Source: Doris montereyensis | Taxonomy: Eukaryota; Mollusca; Gastropoda; Nudibranchia; Dorididae | Length of the DNA: 64,000 nucleotides | Reading direction: 5' to 3' | Assembly: GCA_037039925.1 (NCBI GenBank) | Contig: JAXRKP010000001.1 | Location: 146,001-210,000, forward strand | Shown here: positions 36,253 to 47,900 of the stretch, piece by piece | Numbering within the stretch: the stretch's first letter is position 1 | How the letters are laid out: the number at the start of each line of letters is the position of its first letter | Position numbers and translations under genes: made by a program | The notes under the pieces: generated by a model | What the model was told of the DNA's origin: nothing | The model's database searches: none | What the model saw: only the letters and a program-made list of their open reading frames with translations

Positions 36253-36440
36253 ACTCTCTGATTTTGCAAACAGAGCTAAATCATCAGCAACAAAGCATTG
36301 ATAGATTTACTGGTTTGAGTTTCCACACACCTACATTTTTCTTCGTCTTTGATGATGCCTTTGCAACTGACTCTATAAATGGGATAAACAAAAGAGGACT
36401 TAGGATACAACCCTATCTTATTCCTATATCTATATCTTGT
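36253..36440 (-). pseudogene. LINE RT fragment (motifs B to C), minus strand
   Basis: Reverse translation with small corrections gives IRYRNKIGLYPKSSFVYPIY in one frame and the RQGC-LSPLLF, VAKASSKTKKNVGVWKLKPVN, LALFAK blocks across frames. This closely matches the RT at 19080-19268 (KASSNMKKMNVGMWKLKPVN), so it is the same LINE family. It ends about 140 bp before the coding exon at 36600. Confidence 0.65.
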
Positions 36441-36599
36441 GTTGATAAACCATATTTGATTCAGAACCTGCATATAATATGTAATTTCATAATGTCAATC
36501 GAAATTGTAGAATATTGGATACATTCTTACTTTTTTATGTTTACAATAAGTTGTGAAGGAAACTCTGTTTTTATTCTTCAGGATGTCTGATAATTCAGA

Positions 36600-37149
36600 A
36601 TGGAGTCAAAGGACACCAGGTTGACAATTTCCGAGCGAGAATTTTTAATGACACCAAATGATCTTCATCACTCAGGATTTACTCCCCGGCCAATAGAGCG
36701 TCTGACAGGGCGTCGCAAGCCTCATTCTTCGGTAGATATAGAATGCTGCCATTTTCTCAGAACGCCAACTCGTGCATTTACATCACAGCAGCCAAGTGTT
36801 GAGCACAGACTCTGGGAAGAAGCGGGGAAGCACTCTGCTCCGTTTCCAGCCAGGCCTGATTCCAGTTACAACAGTAACATTTGGAGGAATTTTAGGCGAC
36901 ATTATGGCTTGAGTTTCTCGGCAGATGGACGGAAAATCTCTGAGGTCATTGCTTCTATGTATCCCCTCAACATCCCAGCACCTTCTTTGGTAGGAGACAA
37001 TTCTTTTGAGAAGTATATTAAGGAAACCAAACTGTTTCAAGATGAAAAAGCAAAATCTCTTGCAATAAGAAGAACTAAAACAGATGTACAGGAATTTAAA
37101 AACCTTAGATGTAAAACTGAGGCACGGAATCCTCCACTTAATACAAAAG
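36600..37149 (+). CDS. Unknown protein, coding exon 1 (183 codons)
   Basis: An acceptor-like TTTTTATTCTTCAG ends at 36580. ATG 36600 follows an in-frame TAA (36591) and opens a 550 nt frame to AAAG|GTAAGG at 37149, ending in phase 1. The protein starts MESKDTRLTISEREFLMTP, with FTPRPIERLTGRRKPHSSV, RHYGLSFSADGRKISEVI and FEKYIKETKLFQDEKAKS. No signal peptide or membrane segment is visible. The basic, Pro/Arg-rich composition with many short aromatic motifs recalls axonemal microtubule-inner or testis-expressed proteins (for example TEPP/SPMIP8-like, about the right length), but that is a guess. An upstream ATG (36582, other frame) overlaps the start. Confidence 0.7.
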
Positions 37150-38206
37150 GTAAGGTATGTTTTAAGCGTATGCGGTTTTTGGGGGTCTTTTTTTTTGCTG
37201 TGGTGCAACTGCCAGCAATGTCTGTAATATCTTAATTACGTCTTTACCTTATATTACCCTATCGTTTTTCTACACCTCAGTAATCTCTGCCTACAAGTAT
37301 TCTAGAGGGAATATACCCTGGTAAACATGTCAATATGCAGAATAATATTTTATTTACAATTAGACTTGACGTTTACATGATGTTTGAGGTACATTGTATT
37401 TAGTTTCTTTTCCATCTGATTTGTTGTTTCAAAATGTCTATTGTTTATATTATATTTTATTTGACTAGTGAGGCCATAAACAGTTATAACGTCGATGAAA
37501 CTGTCTAAATGCGTATATATATACACAATATATGGGATATGAGATTTGTCTATAAAATGATCAAATGCATGCTTCTTTCGTGTCCTTATAAATATTGGAG
37601 GCTTTGAACTAATAGAAAAGCTCATTTTACGCACATAATCCAAACAAAGATTTTCAGTTTCCTTCCAAAAGTCATAGCATAATGTTTCATTGTTTATAAC
37701 GTTTTTGCTTCTCCTGAAGAGTTACGTTAGGCAGATTTACGCGTTTAGACAGTTATTTTTAGACAGTTTAGACGCGTTTAGACAGTTATTGACATTATTT
37801 TTACCTGCGATATTGAATTATATTTTTTAATTATATTGTTCATTTTTTATGTGAAAGATTATTATGCAATGATTCATTGTAGGGATCATGTCTTCCAGTC
37901 CCTCCCTTCCTCCCTTGCAGAAAACAATAAACAATCCAGTAAAAATTCTTTTAAAAAATTTATTACGTCTGCTTATGAAAGCTGTATGAGGAGAAATTTG
38001 TCATTTCGATATCCACCCTTGAACAAGAATTCATCCTCAGATTTGTAGCACATAATACATAATAAGTATGTGGTTCCTTTCAAGTTTTGTTTTGATTATA
38101 TTCTTTGAGTATGACGTTTTTTATTTTCTTTTGTTAGTTTTACCATCTTAAATGTCACTGATTTTCGATATGAATGTTCATGTTACACTATCAACTTTTG
38201 TTTCAG
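37150..38206 (+). other. Intron between coding exons 1 and 2
   Basis: GTAAGG...TTTCAG, 1057 nt. It contains an alternative terminal exon candidate at 37921-38048. Confidence 0.65.
37921..38048 (+). CDS. Alternative terminal exon of the 36.6 kb gene
   Basis: A strong pyrimidine tract and TTGCAG end at 37920. Joined to exon 1 (phase 1, G + AA) it reads ENNKQSSKNSFKKFITSAY, then ESCMRRNLSFRYPPLNKN and SSSDL-stop (TAG 38046-38048). The phase matches exon 1 exactly and the frame stays open for 42 codons. AT-rich sequence with ATAATACATAATAAG follows. It would replace the proline-rich C-terminus. No transcript evidence is available here, so it may be a cryptic exon. Confidence 0.4.
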
Positions 38207-38511
38207 GTGATATTCTACCTCCAGAAAATTTCAAAAAATACTCGCATCGGTTTGTTCCTGTCCCATCTCCTCCTCCAACCCCACCACCACCGGGTCAGAA
38301 GACAGATTTGTTTGGCCAAAGGTACACGCCACGCTCAAAGCCCATTCTGTGGAAGTTGAGCTACAAGCTCAATCATCCAGAGTATCTGAAGCTGAGGGAA
38401 GAAGTCAAAAGAAAACGAGAATTCATGGACAAAGTTCAAAGGGAGAGAGGATTAATGCCACGAGCAGCACCAACTCCCTTTGTAACAAACACTCCTCAGT
38501 CTCATTGTTAA
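38207..38511 (+). CDS. Unknown protein, coding exon 2 (C-terminus)
   Basis: Acceptor CTTTTGTTTCAG at 38206. It joins exon 1 in frame (K-G at the junction, then DILPPENFKKYSHRFVPVP). A proline run SPPPTPPPPGQ is followed by DLFGQRYTPRSKPILWKLSY, LNHPEYLKLREEVKRKREF and a basic helix with RERGLMPRAAPTP, ending NTPQSHC-stop at 38509-38511. Exons 1 and 2 together give 855 nt, 284 residues. The surface is basic throughout, with no catalytic motif. Role unknown; a structural ciliary or sperm protein is possible. Confidence 0.75.
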
Positions 38512-38574
38512 ACAAATTCTTCTTCTTTTTCTTTTTTTTTTCAACTTATGTACAAAAATGTTTGTTGTGTTAAA

Positions 38575-38580
38575 AATAAA
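38575..38580 (+). promoter_or_regulatory. Poly(A) signal AATAAA
   Basis: AATAAA 64 nt after the stop codon of the 36.6 kb gene, followed by TGAATACAT and a T/A-rich tract. Confidence 0.6.
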
Positions 38581-39399
38581 TGAATACATATCTATATATA
38601 TAAAAAAGAAGAACCCCCCCCCCCCATAGACTTGGGAAACTCATTGGTTTTAGCAGACTAAATATATTACTATATTACTGCCTGTGGCAGACAAGATAAA
38701 GAGGAAAACAATTAATCATCAGGACATCCATTAAACATAAAGAAGATACAAGAAAAATAATGAGATTGTTTAATGTGGGAGGAAGAAATAAAAAATGAAA
38801 AAATGCATGAATAGTTATGAAAGTTGAGGAACAGGAGAAGGATATTGTAAATAGGCGCTGGCATTTTCTTTTTCTGACATCCTTCCATTCGTTTAATAAA
38901 CGCATGGAGCTTATATACAAGCCATAATGATATAATAACAATGGTAATTAAAAGCAAATTGTGATATTAAAACAAAAAAGGCATTCGTAAAATGTAAGCA
39001 TATACTTGAACAATTTATTTCTTGCAAATGCTTTAAAAATATAAAATGTGTACATATTTTGAGCATACTTTAATAGGATGTAAATGGTTATTAAATGTCC
39101 AGTTGATAATGAAGCTTTTTGCAAGAAATAGGTTGATTATGTTTATCAATTAAATGCAAATGCATACTTTAATAGTATAATTTTAAAAGTTTATAATGTT
39201 TTGAAATTCTTTTGTTTTAATTCAGAAATAAGTTGCATTCTTTAATTATTTTACCTCGATAAATGTTTTATCCACTGCTTTATGATTTCTGGTTTACTAG
39301 ATGACTGAAGTAGCCTAGTTGGTTTCAAACAAAAGTAAACTTTAAGGGGGGTGGGGGGGGGGGAAGGTCCTGAAATGTTTTTTATTATTATTTGATCTA
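38581..39399. other. Intergenic AT-rich DNA
   Basis: Contains a C tract (38616) and G tract (39343). No gene is supported. Confidence 0.3.
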
Positions 39400-40310
39400 G
39401 ACATTTTTTAATTTTATTTTTGATATAGACATTTTTTTATCACATGGCTGTCATGGAAACGCCACCATCTTTGATTTTCATTGCGAAAATACCTACAACT
39501 TCATTTCAAATAAGCTTTGTCAGTTTTGAACAAACTTGGCTATAACTTTGCACACACGTCATTCAGTATTTTTTTTTAATAAATTACTCGATTTTGATTT
39601 TTATGAATTTTTTGAAAATGCATAATGCAACCTTTCAATGTTTGGCAAATTTAATCACAAACAAATTCCTTTTGCAAAAAATTGAAGAGATATTGAAAAT
39701 CGCTACAGGATGAAATTTTGTATTGCGTCGTAGATGCTAGATACCAAAATTGGGGGGTATCGGACAATAAATAAAAAAGTAGATCGCATATCACTGTCAA
39801 AAAGTAACGTTATGAGAAAATCGCATTTTTAACAATTTTTTCCGTTTGAATGTTTTTTCGCACATACATCCATAAAAGAATAATATAATACTTTGATACA
39901 TCTTGCAATCTTGAGAGGCTACCAAATACTTCAGGTCGACCCTCTTTCAACTGCTCCAGGTCCTTTATACTCATGTCGGTATGGCATTTTTTCTTATAAC
40001 AGGTGCGCAGAATTTTTCCCATAATTTTTTACCATCTTAGCTAATATTGAAAATAATTCCTCAAAAGTACACTTGTCGGATAGAGTACTTTATGATGATT
40101 AAAATGAGTACTAACTTGTTAGAGACAAAATTTTTGGCTTTTTGTGTTACAACCGATGTATTGAAGGTTAGGCCGGTATCGTTTCTAAAAAAAACGTATA
40201 AAATTAAAAAATCGATACTGAGCCTTTTTTATGGTATCAATGTGAAGGGAATGAACTGCTCCATCCAGTGGTACAATAAATGAGAATCGTCCGATTTATG
40301 GTAAAAATGC
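39400..40310 (+). repeat. ~0.9 kb diverged repeat R2, right copy
   Basis: Direct-orientation relative of 35280-36170. Matching blocks include TTTTTATGAATTTTTTGAAAA, AAATCGCATTTTTAAC, AATAATATAATACTTTGA, GAGAGGCTACCAAATACTTC, ATCGATACTGAGCC, TTTATGGTATCAATGTGA and GGGAATGAACTGCTCCATCC. Roughly one base in four differs, so the copies are old. Confidence 0.7.
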
Positions 40311-43300
40311 CTTCCTCAGGACCCCCCCCCCCTCCCTCCCCTCTAAACAATTTGGATTGCTGTAGACTAATGTATTATTTTGTTTGAAATTTTTGTTCTA
40401 TATTTTAGATGTGTATATTATATACATGATAATTGATTTTACCATGGAATATAAGACTTTTAGATGTGTGTTTGAATGCCATAAATTTCACCTACAAGTG
40501 ATTTCAATCTGAACCATAATGACAATCTTGTTTGGTCAGTGTCTCAACCCCTTTGAGACCTTCAACAATAACCAAAAACTGTTACTTCTATTTAATGTAT
40601 TGAAATTCAGCATTATCAAACGGTTGTTTAAATAGTAATGCAATCAGCCATATTTTTTAATTATGATTGTTTTTTTAACATGTAGCACGGTAGAACAACC
40701 TGATAATGACATCAAACTGACCAAAATAAATTAGCTACATGTATTTGGTTTTCAATTCATTTTCATCTATCAAAGTACATTCAACTTTAAAAAAAAAAAA
40801 GACAAGACAGGAAAGCCAAATAACCAAGAAAGTAGATATCAGTATGACCAGTGAAAAAGTTCATTTCAGAAGTAATTTCTACATGCATGATAATTTATAT
40901 TTTTTATGGAAACTTTCTCAACATTGAAGGTGCCATGCCTAGTATTATATGCTGTAGTAACAACAGGAAACTATGATGTAGGTATGTTTGTAAATCGATC
41001 AGTGCATGCTATTAAAAGGCTTGACGTTTTGTCTTGCCATGAGCATAAAAAGAGAAAAACAGGGAAACAGAGAAACAAAAACAAAAAGAAGAAAAGTAGA
41101 AAGGAGCAGCTGAACAAAAACAATCTTTTTAGACAGCATGTTTTCTTTTTTGTTTCTGTTTTGTTTGTTTTTCATTTGCGCTTTTAAAGAGAAGGTTGCT
41201 TTCATTTTGAAATAGTTTTAAGAAAAAAGACGTTAGAAGACTGAAATATTTGTAAATGTAAACCTTAATTAACTATTTTATTCCTCTTTGAGGATAATGT
41301 AGCTTTAATAAATACTTATACTTTTTTCTTGTTACTTTGACATTTTTTATTTATGTGTGAAAGATATGTAATCACTGTTGATGTTTAAATCTTTCAAGGA
41401 ATTGTTACAGTATTATTAATGAATGAAATATTGTTCAGTTTCTATCTTTACATCTGAAATTTATCTTATCATGTTATTTGCTTACAAAACAGTATAATGT
41501 ATAACTGTATGTCTTGCAGTATTTTACATTTCACATGACTGTTGACTCGTGAAGATCATAGGTTTCAGTAAAGTTTGAAATGCTACAAAAAAAACAAAAA
41601 AAGCCACAGCGTTTGAAACAAGAGACTTTCAGTAGAAGGTATTTTTTAATGAATAATACGGATACCTGTCTTGAACCATCCACATTCTTTTAGCTTTAAA
41701 TATGATTATGATGAGTGTTATTGTTATTGTTGCATTCACTATTATAACTAAATCTACTTTGTTGCCCTTTATCTGTGATGGCTTGTGTTGAACCAGTTGG
41801 ATTTTCCCTCCATTCATCTCTATGATATGGAGAATCATAAACAAGAGAGCATTTTTTGCTTGTGTTTCAGCATTATCACATATTTCTCTATTTGTTCCAT
41901 TTTTGTTGTCATCTTTGAAATGGGCTCCTTCTTCATCATTTGTATTGTGCCAATGCATGTACCGTATGACTTTATCAGGTACTGTAGTAGGTCTTAGTTT
42001 TTATCAACAATTTTTAAGAGTGGTCTTATCAATACTTAAACACAAAAGATTTGTTGTTTTATTTTGAATTTTCAGAACAATTTGATGTTATTTTCTCAAA
42101 TATAATCATGTGCATCCATCAATTAAAAATTATATTTGATGCTAAATACTTAACTTTGTTCTCCATCGTTTTCCCTATCTAAAAGTTTTCAGGCCCATCA
42201 TCTTTGGAGGTCAAGACCTTATTACATCTAGTAGCCTAAAATAGGGCCTTTAATTAAACCATAAACCCTTTGAAGAGTGCAAATGTAAATGAAAAAAACC
42301 CAGCTACAGTGTAGTTGGTAACAAGCATCCAGTACACAAAATTGACAAAACTCTAGTCATATCACTGAGATGGGACGACTTGGAGAGAGCGGAAAAGATA
42401 GCACAGATCTTTTGCTGATGGCATATGCCCCATGAGAGTGAGAGGTAACAGGACATGATGTTGACGATTGAAAGTGAAGAAATAAATTTTGAACTCAGTT
42501 TTGAGAGACTGTAAATCAGCAAATTACTAACCTAAACCAAAGATCGTTTATAATGTAATTTTAATTATAGACGATCTTTGCCTAAACTAATTAATGCACT
42601 TTGCTCCATAGCAACTTACTGTACTCACTTAGCAAGTCTTTATGAATTCAACCCTATATTTGCATACCCGGTCAGATATTTGAGCATATATTCGCATGTT
42701 CACGCACATATTCGGCCCTATAATTTATAATATTCACATGCCCATGCAGATATTCTGCCCTATGTATTCAACCCTTTGAATAATGTGAATAACTTACTTA
42801 AGTATTTGCATCATGAAGACCATATAACCATAATAAATACTGAAGAAATGATACTGCTTTTATAATCTGACTATAGAGTAAATCTTGATCCTTATTACAT
42901 GCACTGTGCCCAGGGGTGATGTATATCCTGACATAATAAGATGCTTGAGGGACAGGCCGAAAATTCAAGCACGACAACTTTACTGTAGACTGTCAAAAAC
43001 TAACCCACCTCCTTATCCTATCAAGACCTGACTTAACACCTGGCAAAATGGGGACAAATGAAGAAGTTGGAGGAAAATATTAAGATTTGTAAAACATGAT
43101 CAGAATAATATGGACCTGAAAAGAATCAATTTAACATAACATCCATCTTCTCATAGGAACAGTGCCCTTTTTCAAATCTTTCAAATGGAGGCTATGTACT
43201 ATGTACCCCATGTATAGGGGAGAGCAGTTGGCCCTGAACCGTGAAAGCGGACTCTACTCTCTACTGTGAGCGGAGGCATGTACACACAGATTGCAACCTT

Positions 43301-43384
43301 TTATAATTTTACCACTTTCACTAGGTGTTGAATTTGTAAAATGAAACCTATACTTTACTTCATTTTACTCCTCATCTACTATTA
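40311..43384. other. Intergenic region
   Basis: AT-rich. ORFs at 40739, 40906, 41629 and 41785 have no recognisable motifs. A strong hairpin with flanking direct repeats is at 42531-42587. Nothing else stands out. Confidence 0.35.
42531..42587. repeat. Palindrome (16 bp arms) flanked by 7 bp direct repeats
   Basis: AAAGATCGTTTATAAT (42539-42554) pairs with ATTATAGACGATCTTT (42564-42579), one mismatch, 9 nt loop. CCTAAAC occurs directly on each side (42531-42537 and 42581-42587). Confidence 0.8.
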
Positions 43385-43505
43385 GCACCCGTTTTCCCCC
43401 TGAGGGTAGTTTGAATGTTAAAAATCCTTCTGAAGGAGCACAACGTTAGACCCAGGACCTCACAATCCCAACTCTGGTAACCTATCCACTATGCTACCAT
43501 TGTCA
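43385..43505 (-). mobile_element. tRNA-like SINE head, diverged
   Basis: On the minus strand GGTAGCATAGTGGATAGGTT (A-box-like) precedes GGGATTGTGAGGTCCTGGG and TCTAACGTTGTGCTCC. The order and spacing match the S1 head, but the B-box is degraded. Confidence 0.5.
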
Positions 43506-43740
43506 CAGGATAAGATAATAATGATAATTTGCTAAAGAAAAACCAACACAAAAAGTAGGCACAAACAAAACTGAACACACAGCCATAGTTGATATTTGAT
43601 AAAGCTCCTCATCATTCAGAAAGAATAATTCACATTGAGTTGTGCGAGTTCCTCCCTCTTACCACAGTATTGGTGCTCATCAGCATGTTTAAGTACAAAG
43701 GTTTTCTGGTTATCCCATTGTGCTTGTTTCATCTATAGTA

Positions 43741-44572
43741 GTAAGTAAAGTTCCTTTAAGGCCATTACTGCCCATAGAGCCAGAGCGTATCTCGGGTTTT
43801 GTTGCACTAAGTGGATAAGGTGGTAATAATCACCTGGACAGCACACTAGTCTGATGCAGATTTTTATGCCAAAGCTAGTACTGGTACGTATCCATTTGCA
43901 CTTGGGTTGAGTGAGGAAAATACATGCTAAGGGGTTTTCCTTAGGGTCCCCACCGAGTGCATTCGTCTTTCATCAATCGTAAAGTCCAGAGTGGAAAGTG
44001 AAATGAAAGTGATTGTGAACACAAACGCAGTGCCTTCCATTTTCTTCACGATCGTCAATTGGCGCCAATTCGATTAATCTAGACAAGGCAGTCTGGCCCA
44101 ACCCAATAAACGATTTAAAAAATAATATAAAAATAAATCAATACAATGAATTTAATACGTGTTTGGTGTTGTCTAATGTAATTTTTAACGCTGGTTCCAA
44201 ATCTGTAATCAGAATTAAGATTGGATGAAAAAAAATGTCTTTAAAAAATCACGCGCCTGCCCCGGTGTCCGATGACGATTGTTGACGATACAAAACTAAG
44301 CGCTGCCCTTAACTTTCTCCCGTGATCTTTCATGATTCATGATGCAGGTGGCCTCTAATGAAAGTGAAACGGAACCACTCTGATTGCGTTAGTGATTTGT
44401 ATAGTAAATAAGTTAGCCCACTGAAGTCATGAAACGAATGAGAATGAAAGACGAATGCACTCTGTGGGAACCCTAAAAAAGATAATGTTGGACCTAGTTT
44501 TGCTATGATTCGAACCCCAGACCTCATGATCCCAAGTCCAGCAGCCTAACCACTCAGCCATCCATGCCAGTT
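43741..44572 (-). mobile_element. SINE family S1, split by a MITE
   Basis: The two SINE parts are 43741-43943 and 44476-44572. On the minus strand the head reads ATGGCTGAGTGGTTAGGC (A-box, tRNA-like) then GGTTCGAATCATAGC (B-box). The rest, beyond the insert, contains CACTCAACCCAAGTGC, ATCAGACTAGTGTGC and GGCCTTAAAGGAACTTTAC. This is the best-preserved S1 head in the window and its D-arm resembles serine/leucine-type tRNAs. Confidence 0.8.
43944..44473. mobile_element. 530 bp MITE inserted in SINE S1
   Basis: The left end GGGTCCCCACCGAGTGCATT and the right end (reverse-complemented) GGGTTCCCACAGAGTGCATT both continue CGTCTTTCAT: about 30 bp inverted repeats with two mismatches. TA flanks both sides (43942-43943, 44474-44475), which is consistent with Tc1/mariner-type duplication. 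Removing it restores a continuous SINE. No transposase is present. Confidence 0.85.
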
Positions 44573-44704
44573 TCATCTATGGTACTTTTATTTTTTTCCT
44601 GTGCTAATCAAGTCTATACTGCTCTTTAGATGAAGTCTTGCCATGAATTTTGTCTTTCACTATGATTACAAGTCCAAATTTCATCTCCTCTGCTCTGTTT
44701 CACT

Positions 44705-44965
44705 GAAGTTTTGAGGCTGGACCAAAAGGTCATGGGTTCAAGCCCCCGATAGCTGAACATTTTTTTTTAGGTTTTCTCAGTTTATTTGAGTAAAACCTAG
44801 CCTCCTGGTCTAGGTAGGTGGATTAATACCTAGTCCCATTGGAAACTGTGCATGTTAAAAATCCCTTGACCCAGGGCAGTCTGGGCAAAAGTTTAGAAAA
44901 TCTTACCAAAACCCCTGAGATCACCTTAGTCGTAGATGTGGGTAAAATCAAATCAAATCAAAGAT
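44705..44965 (+). mobile_element. SINE family S2 copy
   Basis: GGTCATGGGTTCAAGCCCCCG holds the B-box. It is followed by TAGGTGGATTAATACCTAG, CAGGGCAGTCTGGGCAAAAG, AAACCCCTGAGATCACC and the tail GTAAAATCAAATCAAATCAAA. It is the same order as at 24455. Confidence 0.8.
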
Positions 44966-47900
44966 GTTTGATCATTGGCGTGAAAAGCAATGCTGAAATA
45001 CTTTTCCGTGAGCCGTACATAGATTTTAAAACATTTCTTCAATAAAACCTTCAATGGAGATGTTTCAAAATTACACCTCATGAAAGCTAGTTTAATTTCA
45101 TTGCTTTTACATAATATCAGTTTGGGAATCATAGATTATTCATCGTCAAATGTTCTCAGTCATAAGAAAAGAAAAAAAAAAAAAAGGAAAACAAGACTCT
45201 AATGGAACAAATGCAATAATCTTATACTTTATTGTTTTTAGAAACTCTTTTTAACAATCAGAACATCCTTTCATCATTCTCACTTAATAAGGGAGGCAAT
45301 TTGTGCTTTTTATGGAATGCTCACATCTTTGCAAAGGAAATAATTTACATTTTTTTTAAATGAAAGAGAAGAGAGAAAAAAAACAGTACACCAAAAGGAG
45401 ATGCAATAGGCTAAAATCAGAAACGAAAAGAAGAAAAAATTGCAATAAAAAAAAGGACTTAAAAGTTCACAATGACAGATAAAAAAATCCAAATATTGAA
45501 AATAATATAGTAATGATAAACGGAGAGAATGATAAAGGGAAAGGAGTCTACAGAAGGGGAGGGATGCAAAAAGGCATGGTAAGAAAGAAAATCAATGTCT
45601 CATCAAGATTTTTCCGACAATGACAAGAAAGTTCAATTTGTTTCAATTTCAAGTGATACTGAAGTTTTAAAAACAAAATAAACAAAACAAAATTAATAAT
45701 ATAAATTTATATCAATCACATAATATTTATTATTATTACATATGGCTGTAATTTGCAGACAAGCTATAGTAGCACATATGTGAACAAATTTAGGTATAAA
45801 AAAATTGCTTATCCTCTCTTATGTACATATATAAATATGCAAATACATGTATATGACAATAAATAAAGTGCTAACCATGCAACAACATTAACTGTTGTAA
45901 AGTTTCCCAGGACACCATTTGTATATTATAAGTGAGAATTCTCAAGACTGAAAATAAGAAACAAAATTGAAATTTCCATATTCCGTATACATATCATTTC
46001 AATTCTCATAATTCATCACTGAAAATGAAAACACATCAAACAAATAAATCATCCAGCATTTACATACAGTGGAAAATGACAATAATGAAATTTAGAGCAT
46101 CAGTTATTGGTCTGCCCATATCCACCATTAACAGTGATCTCAAGGTTTAGGGAAGGATTGTGTAAGCCCTCAGTGGCCCTGTTTGACAGGAAGACCACAA
46201 ACGCCAAACCCTATTTGTTTGCAAAGCCAGATCATAACATAAGCATGCCCTTAAATTGAGAAATTCATGTAATTGGTCAGTCATAAAACTTGTACTCTAT
46301 TATTATTGTACTCATTCCCAAGACATGATATTCTATTACAAAAGTATGCACATGGTTTAACATGCAACATATACATAATCATATATGTCATGTCTTGCAG
46401 TTTCCTATACATCTCCAATAACACAGGAGTCAAACCTGAACCTGTCTCCAAGAGCAGTTAAAGTTGGTGAAAAGCAAGACAAGAAAGAAAAGTAGAAACT
46501 ATGGAAAGGAAGAAAGCGTTGTTCATCAAAGTCACATAATCAAAACAAGCACACACAAAACACACACGCGAGAATGAAATATCTCATAATAGCAAAGTAG
46601 AGTCACCAATGCAGCAGTGACATTGTCAATATAATATAAGATGCCAAAGCAGAAGCTCGTTACCAAAGGGAGAGAAAGCAAAAGTAAACAAGAGGATGGA
46701 ACTACACCTTTTGTGAACAGTTTAAAATGTCCAAATTCATGATCCTATCTTCTTAACTTCTCTTTCTTCTTTTCAATAACCTTTTCATTGGAGGATGCCT
46801 ACTTACTAACATAATATATACTAATGATCACGGAAAACTTTAAGAATGAAAGACACAATTCTAATCAAATACACCATTTGCTTGGGGCGCCCTAACAAAG
46901 AATTTTTCAGAATTCTTTAATGATCAAATAGTTTCATTACATAATTCCCTTCCATAAATGTTAACTGTTTTTGTTAAGTTTTCGTATGAAATATGGAAAA
47001 ACCACACTACTAGCACCAAATAAAAATGTGCATGTACAGTCCCACACTTTTCATACTGTCCACAAATTATCAGATAAAATGGGGATGATGAAAAAAAACA
47101 AAACATGTATGAGTGTCACAACATTATAGAAACACAACTATCGGATACCCCTGAATCAACAAAACAAAAGGAGGAAGCAAATCATACTTACAACAATCTG
47201 GCAAAAATTAAACGCCTTCGCTACCATGTGTCTGTAAATTCTATGAGCCAGTCTGTGCATGTTATACGCAATGAGCCTGTAGAATTTATGGCCTTATGAC
47301 ATGACGTGTTACAATAGGTTTGTTGACTCATCTAAGGGACATAACTGCATAAAACCCTTGCATATTGTTTGAATAACATCCATTTAGAGGTCAGCCGTCA
47401 GTTTCTACCCGGCACTGCTATGTTATGTCCTTTGGGCAGTGAAGGACTTAAGTAAGTCCAAGATGGCTATAAGTGATATAAACTGCATCTAAAATTCCAA
47501 ACTCTATACATACGTTGGACTTGAAAATCATTCCACTGTTTTGAAGAAGAACATTTGGACTTCATCATAATACTTGTCCAAAGCTTGATCAAACAAAAGA
47601 ATAAATACTCAATGGACTTTACATTTCATACACACGTTTGCCTTATTGGTTACTGAAGGCTGAATACTCATTGGCAATTTGGTGGTAGCAAAAGAAAACC
47701 TATTGACATCATTAAGAGTAATACATTTGTGGGTACATATTGTGTTCATTTATTCACATCCATCTTCATACATGGAATCTACAAGTTCAATGTTTCTTTT
47801 CTAATGTCTGTTAGGTCCAAGTGGTAACCCAGACACTCTTTCTGGATTAAAAAAATATATATTTAAGGCAAACATATGTTTAAGGCCCTGCAGCTCTGGT

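Noticed and set aside
41629..41958. Minus-strand 109-codon ORF
   Set aside because: Composition follows local AT bias and no family motif or splice context is visible. A decayed repeat cannot be excluded.
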